This document shows positions 7,709-10,303 of a stretch of 10,303 nt of DNA, piece by piece (the stretch's first letter is position 1; every line of letters starts with the position of its first letter). The notes beneath the pieces are model-generated. The model was not told the DNA's origin. It saw only the letters and a list, made by a program, of their open reading frames with translations, and searched no databases. Position numbers and translations under genes: made by a program. The stretch covers positions 1 through 10,303 of the forward strand of contig CAZIDB010000174.1 of assembly GCA_964537965.1 (NCBI GenBank), given 5' to 3'. The DNA comes from SURF-24 sp964537965. Its GTDB lineage: Bacteria > Bacteroidota > Ignavibacteria > Ignavibacteriales > SURF-24.

Positions 7709-8020
7709 ATGAGTGAATCACTTAAGAAAGCTTTAGACATAATTATTAGGACCGCCCAACCTGAAAAAGTAATTCTTTTTGGCTCAAGGGCAACAGGTAA
7801 TTTTACAGACCAAAGCGATTATGATTTACTCATTTTGAAACAAGGAATTACGCATACACGAAAATTAGCTGCAACAATTTACAGAAGCCTTCATAACATT
7901 GGCGCTCCCATAGATCTATTGGTTGTTGATTTTGACAAATACAATCAATTAAAGAACGACCCTTATTTAGTTTACTATGAGGCAAAAAAAAACGGTATGG
8001 TAATTTATGAACAAGTATGA
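7709..8020 (+). CDS. Minimal nucleotidyltransferase (MNT-type antitoxin family)
   Basis: The 103-residue protein is a Pol beta-like minimal nucleotidyltransferase. The signature is complete: GSRATG (25-30), then SDYDLLIL (36-43) with metal-binding Asp37 and Asp39, and a third acidic residue, Asp69, in PIDLLVV. Proteins of this kind are normally the antitoxin in MNT-HEPN toxin-antitoxin pairs, where they AMPylate and silence the HEPN RNase; that is family knowledge. I chose ATG 7709 over ATG 7631 because the extra 26 residues are a hydrophobic, AT-encoded stretch unlike the family and contain a TATAAT. A weak GAG lies 6 bases upstream. The usual HEPN gene is missing: the following frames starting at 8007 and 8017 are only 30 and 46 codons long and run into a repeat element. 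It thus looks like an orphan antitoxin. Confidence 0.85.
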   Translation: MSESLKKALDIIIRTAQPEKVILFGSRATGNFTDQSDYDLLILKQGITHTRKLAATIYRSLHNIGAPIDLLVVDFDKYNQLKNDPYLVYYEAKKNGMVIYEQV

Positions 8021-8127
8021 GAGCGTCGCTTTATCTTGTTGTAATTGTATTTGCCGTTACAGTTTTACAAATTGCCAATACCAAAAAACCAGCTTTTAAC
8101 CAGCAGAACCTTCTGAAAAATCTTAAA

Positions 8128-8250
8128 TGTCATTCCCGTGTAAACTTGCCTTACTAAGCAGGCGAGAATCTTAAGAAATTTTTATAAATTCCCACCTGCC
8201 TTGCCGCATTTATCAGCCTTTGGCTGAGGCAGGCTTTCGTGGGAATGACA
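8128..8250. repeat. Palindromic repeat element of two hairpins with 10-bp terminal inverted repeats
   Basis: Perfect terminal inverted repeats TGTCATTCCC (8128-8137) and GGGAATGACA (8241-8250) frame a 123-bp element. The left half can fold ATTCCCG (8132-8138) onto CGAGAAT (8162-8168) with one mismatch, and holds GCCT/AGGC inside. The right half pairs ATTCCCAC (8188-8195) with GTGGGAAT (8239-8246), then CCTGCC (8195-8200) with GGCAGG (8228-8233), and TCAGCC with GGCTGA (8213-8227) around TTT. It is more GC-rich than its surroundings and codes for nothing convincing. It resembles the dispersed REP/MITE-like elements ending in ATTCCC that occur in many bacterial genomes. It sits between convergent genes, where it could also stop transcription from both sides. 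Confidence 0.65.
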
Positions 8251-8293
8251 GATGATATTCAAATAATTTTTCAGATGTCTCTAACAATAATTT

Positions 8294-9817
8294 TTATTCC
8301 AGGCTGCCCACAACTTTTTCTACTTCTTCAAGAATCTCGCAGGATTTAACCACATATTTCATTTTAGTATGATCGGGATAAAGCGGGCGATCCTCATCAA
8401 GATGAGCGACATATTTTCTTACAACTTTCTTTGCGGTTGTAACGCCCTCGCCATTAACGAAGTTGCGGAAATCCAATGCCTGTGCTGCCGCAATGAATTC
8501 TATTCCAAGTACACCAAAAGCGTTATCTAAAATTTGTCTGTTCTTTATTGCTGTGTTCATTCCCATCGAAACAAAATCTTCCTGGTCTGCCGCAGCAGGA
8601 ATTGATTGAATACTTGCCGGCATTGATAAAATTCTCTGTTCAACAATTAAGCTATCTGCAGTATACTGGCTTAGCATTAATCCGGAAAACATTCCGGCAC
8701 CTTTGGTCAGAAAATCAGGCAGGCCGACACTTAAAGCAGGATTAAGCAACCTGTTTAATCTTCTCTCTGATAAAACAGAAACCATTGTAACTGCGGCGCC
8801 AACCATATCCATTGGTAAGGAAACGGGTGTCCCCTGAAAATTTGCACCTGTCAAAGTTAATTTATATTCCGGCAGAAATATCGGGTTGTCTCCTACTCCG
8901 TTCAGTTCAATTTCTACCTGTTGCTTTGCAAATGCAACAGCATCATGAGCAGCGCCAATTACCTGGGGTGTAGAGCGCATTGAGTACGCATCCTGAACTT
9001 TCTGTTTTAATTTACCGGTAAGCAAATCACTTCCTTTAACGCATGCAAGAATTGATTTTGCGCTGCGCATTGCACCTGCAAATCCTCTAAGCTGATGAAG
9101 CCTTACATCATATGGTTTCATATTTGCTTGTAGTGCTTCAAGAGTCATGGCGCATGCAATTTCCGCCTGTTTCAGCCATCGGTTAATATCATAAATATGA
9201 ATTGCGCTCATCGCCGTTAAAAGATTGGAGCCGTTTATTGCAGCCAATCCATCTCTTGCCTGCAAACCAGGAATTGGAATACCAGCTTTTTCCAAAGCAA
9301 CTTTTCCGGGCAATCTTTCGCCGTTATAAAATGCTTCTCCCTCTCCCATCATAAGCAAAGCAATCTGGGACATTGGCGCCAAATCTCCGCACGCGCCAAC
9401 AGAACCTTTCTGGCAAACTACGGGAGTAACCCCTTTGTTAAGCATTTCAACAAGAGTTAAAGTTATTTCCGGGCGGCAGCCTGAATTACCGTGTGCATGA
9501 ACATTTATTCTTCCGGCCATTGCTCCGCGAACATATTCAACAGGTGCAGGATCACCGATTCCCGCAGCGTGATTGTAAATTAAAAACTTCTGAAACTCTT
9601 TTACCTGTTCATCATTTAAAACCACTTCGGAAAATTCCCCGATGCCCGTATTTGTTCCGTACATAATTTCGTGGGCTTTAATTTTATCTTCAAGCATCGC
9701 ACGGCAGACTTTAATTCTTTCCAATGCTTCAGGATGAAGTTCTACTTTTTCATTGTGGCGGGCAATCTGAACAAGTTGTTCTACGGTAAGCTGCGAACCA
9801 GTAAGAATGACTGACAT
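8294..9817 (-). CDS. Histidine ammonia-lyase-family (MIO-type) enzyme with an Ala-Cys-Gly triad
   Basis: This is a 507-residue cytosolic aromatic amino acid ammonia-lyase, which removes ammonia from an amino acid such as histidine (to urocanate) by way of the MIO prosthetic group. Family residues fall at nearly the same numbers as in Pseudomonas putida HutH: Tyr53 (YGTNTG), His83 (NHAAG), the triad at 142-144, Asn195 (NGSN), Gln275/Tyr278/Arg281 (QDAYSMR), Phe327 and Glu413 (DQEDFVSM). The triad is Ala-Cys-Gly, codons GCG TGC GGA, where Ser is normal. A Ser-to-Cys variant of the P. putida enzyme is known to mature to active enzyme, so activity is plausible. The substrate-selective pair is Asn-His, where HAL has Ser-His and TAL His-Leu, so histidine is likely but not certain. 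ATG 9817 has GGAG 8 bases upstream; a TTG at 9853 is rejected. It lies 63 bp after a second paralog, probably in one operon. Confidence 0.9.
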   Translation of the reverse strand: MSVILTGSQLTVEQLVQIARHNEKVELHPEALERIKVCRAMLEDKIKAHEIMYGTNTGIGEFSEVVLNDEQVKEFQKFLIYNHAAGIGDPAPVEYVRGAMAGRINVHAHGNSGCRPEITLTLVEMLNKGVTPVVCQKGSVGACGDLAPMSQIALLMMGEGEAFYNGERLPGKVALEKAGIPIPGLQARDGLAAINGSNLLTAMSAIHIYDINRWLKQAEIACAMTLEALQANMKPYDVRLHQLRGFAGAMRSAKSILACVKGSDLLTGKLKQKVQDAYSMRSTPQVIGAAHDAVAFAKQQVEIELNGVGDNPIFLPEYKLTLTGANFQGTPVSLPMDMVGAAVTMVSVLSERRLNRLLNPALSVGLPDFLTKGAGMFSGLMLSQYTADSLIVEQRILSMPASIQSIPAAADQEDFVSMGMNTAIKNRQILDNAFGVLGIEFIAAAQALDFRNFVNGEGVTTAKKVVRKYVAHLDEDRPLYPDHTKMKYVVKSCEILEEVEKVVGSLE

Positions 9818-9825
9818 AACTATTT

Positions 9826-9829
9826 CTCC
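9826..9829 (-). promoter_or_regulatory. Shine-Dalgarno site that sets the start of the ammonia-lyase gene
   Basis: On the minus strand GGAG lies 8 bases before ATG 9817. The longer frame beginning at TTG 9853 has no such site, and the ATG start makes residue numbers agree with P. putida HutH at Tyr53, His83 and the 142-144 triad. The start at 9817 is therefore preferred. Confidence 0.7.
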
Positions 9830-9880
9830 GTTTTTAAGAGCTGCTTTTGGCAACCGTAATTATTTCCCTTGTGGGGATGT

Positions 9881-10303
9881 TTATTTCAATTTGATTTTGC
9901 TTTCAACTGAATTAAGGAGAAGATCGTTTTTAACTATTCCCAAAACTTTCTGTACATCATCATATAAAATTCTGTCCTCATTCATCGGGGCAACTACTTT
10001 TCTTATTTCTTTATAAGCTGCTTCTGTTCCGTGTCCGCATTTCAAGGGCTTATGAAATTCAACTCCCTGAGCACCGGTGAGTAATTCAATTGAAAGAACA
10101 GACTGCAGATTATTCATAATGCGGTAACATTTCTGTGCGGCAATTGAACCCATCGAGTTATGATCTTCCTGGTTTGCAGAAGTTGGAATAGAATCCACGC
10201 TGGCCGGATGAGCAAGCACTTTATTTTCACTTACCAAACTTGCCGCGGTATATTGCGCAATCATCAAACCGGAATTAAGACCGCCTTTCTTTGCAAGAAA
10301 ACG
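9881..10303 (-). CDS. Histidine ammonia-lyase-family enzyme, C-terminal 140 residues only
   Basis: This is a second MIO-type ammonia-lyase running in from outside the window; the reading frame is open to the last base, so its start and MIO triad are not visible. The visible part has the family block SANQEDHNSMG (42-52 of the fragment), with the catalytic Glu equivalent to Glu414 of P. putida HutH and the His typical of true histidine ammonia-lyases (the downstream copy has Phe here). LLTGAQGVEFHKP (74-86) and the C-terminal AYKEIRKVVAPMNEDRILYDD also fit. It is clearly diverged from the downstream copy, so this is not a recent duplication. The two genes are on the same strand 63 bp apart with no hairpin between, which suggests one operon. 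I leave out the symbol hutH because no other histidine-degradation gene is in view. Confidence 0.88.
   Translation of the reverse strand, partial: RFLAKKGGLNSGLMIAQYTAASLVSENKVLAHPASVDSIPTSANQEDHNSMGSIAAQKCYRIMNNLQSVLSIELLTGAQGVEFHKPLKCGHGTEAAYKEIRKVVAPMNEDRILYDDVQKVLGIVKNDLLLNSVESKIKLK

Noticed and set aside
8017..8157. A 46-codon frame starting at an ATGA overlap with the nucleotidyltransferase stop, with a hydrophobic N-terminus
   Set aside because: It has no family features or charge pattern, and its last 10 or so codons lie inside the palindromic repeat. The overlap is likely chance.
9818..9853. N-terminal extension of the ammonia-lyase from TTG 9853
   Set aside because: TTG has no ribosome site. 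ATG 9817 has GGAG at good spacing and gives residue numbers that match P. putida HutH.
8548..10016. Plus-strand open frames opposite the two ammonia-lyase genes
   Set aside because: They lie wholly or largely antisense to strongly conserved coding sequence and show no family features.

Overview
The window is AT-rich, roughly 35-40% GC by eye. It carries ordinary bacterial chromosomal genes, with no phage, plasmid, IS, CRISPR, tRNA or rRNA signal that I can see. Three things suggest the Bacteroidota/Chlorobiota/Ignavibacteriota branch: the tandem 8-TM MacB/FtsX permeases of about 800 residues, the secreted protein start that runs into a fibronectin type III domain, and the AT-rich codon use. 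Several genes also have clear Shine-Dalgarno sites (GGAGG, GGAGAGG, GGAG), which are weak or absent in many Bacteroidetes. My best guess is therefore an Ignavibacteria-like genome. This is inference from style, not from a marker gene.

Layout. Positions 1-5014 (+) hold two tandem ABC-transporter permease genes of the MacB_PCD/FtsX type. The first is cut by the window edge. They are separated by a hairpin terminator and a leader that contains a possible 9-codon upstream ORF. No ATPase or membrane-fusion partner lies in the window. Positions 5068-5343 hold an intact-looking 91-residue protein of unknown function. Positions 5344-5879 look like decayed genes for exported proteins: a 5'-truncated and probably frameshifted 3' part, then a strong ribosome site and signal peptide that stop a few residues into an FN3 domain. 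Positions 6051-6674 (+) encode a START-domain protein with its own good promoter. Its stop overlaps by 14 bp the stop of a convergent homocysteine S-methyltransferase-family gene (6661-7590, -).

Positions 7709-8020 (+) encode a minimal nucleotidyltransferase of the MNT antitoxin type, but no HEPN toxin follows. In its place is a palindromic repeat element (8128-8250) made of two hairpins flanked by a perfect 10-bp inverted repeat. From 10303 back to 8294 (-) lie two tandem histidine ammonia-lyase-family genes. The downstream copy is complete and has Ala-Cys-Gly in place of the Ala-Ser-Gly that normally cyclises into the MIO cofactor. All other catalytic residues that I can align to Pseudomonas putida HutH are kept. 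The upstream copy shows only its C-terminal 140 residues.

The most noteworthy item is the ACG-type ammonia-lyase paired with a second paralog. The orphan nucleotidyltransferase beside a repeat element and the broken secreted-protein region come next. I found no convincing large undescribed system here.
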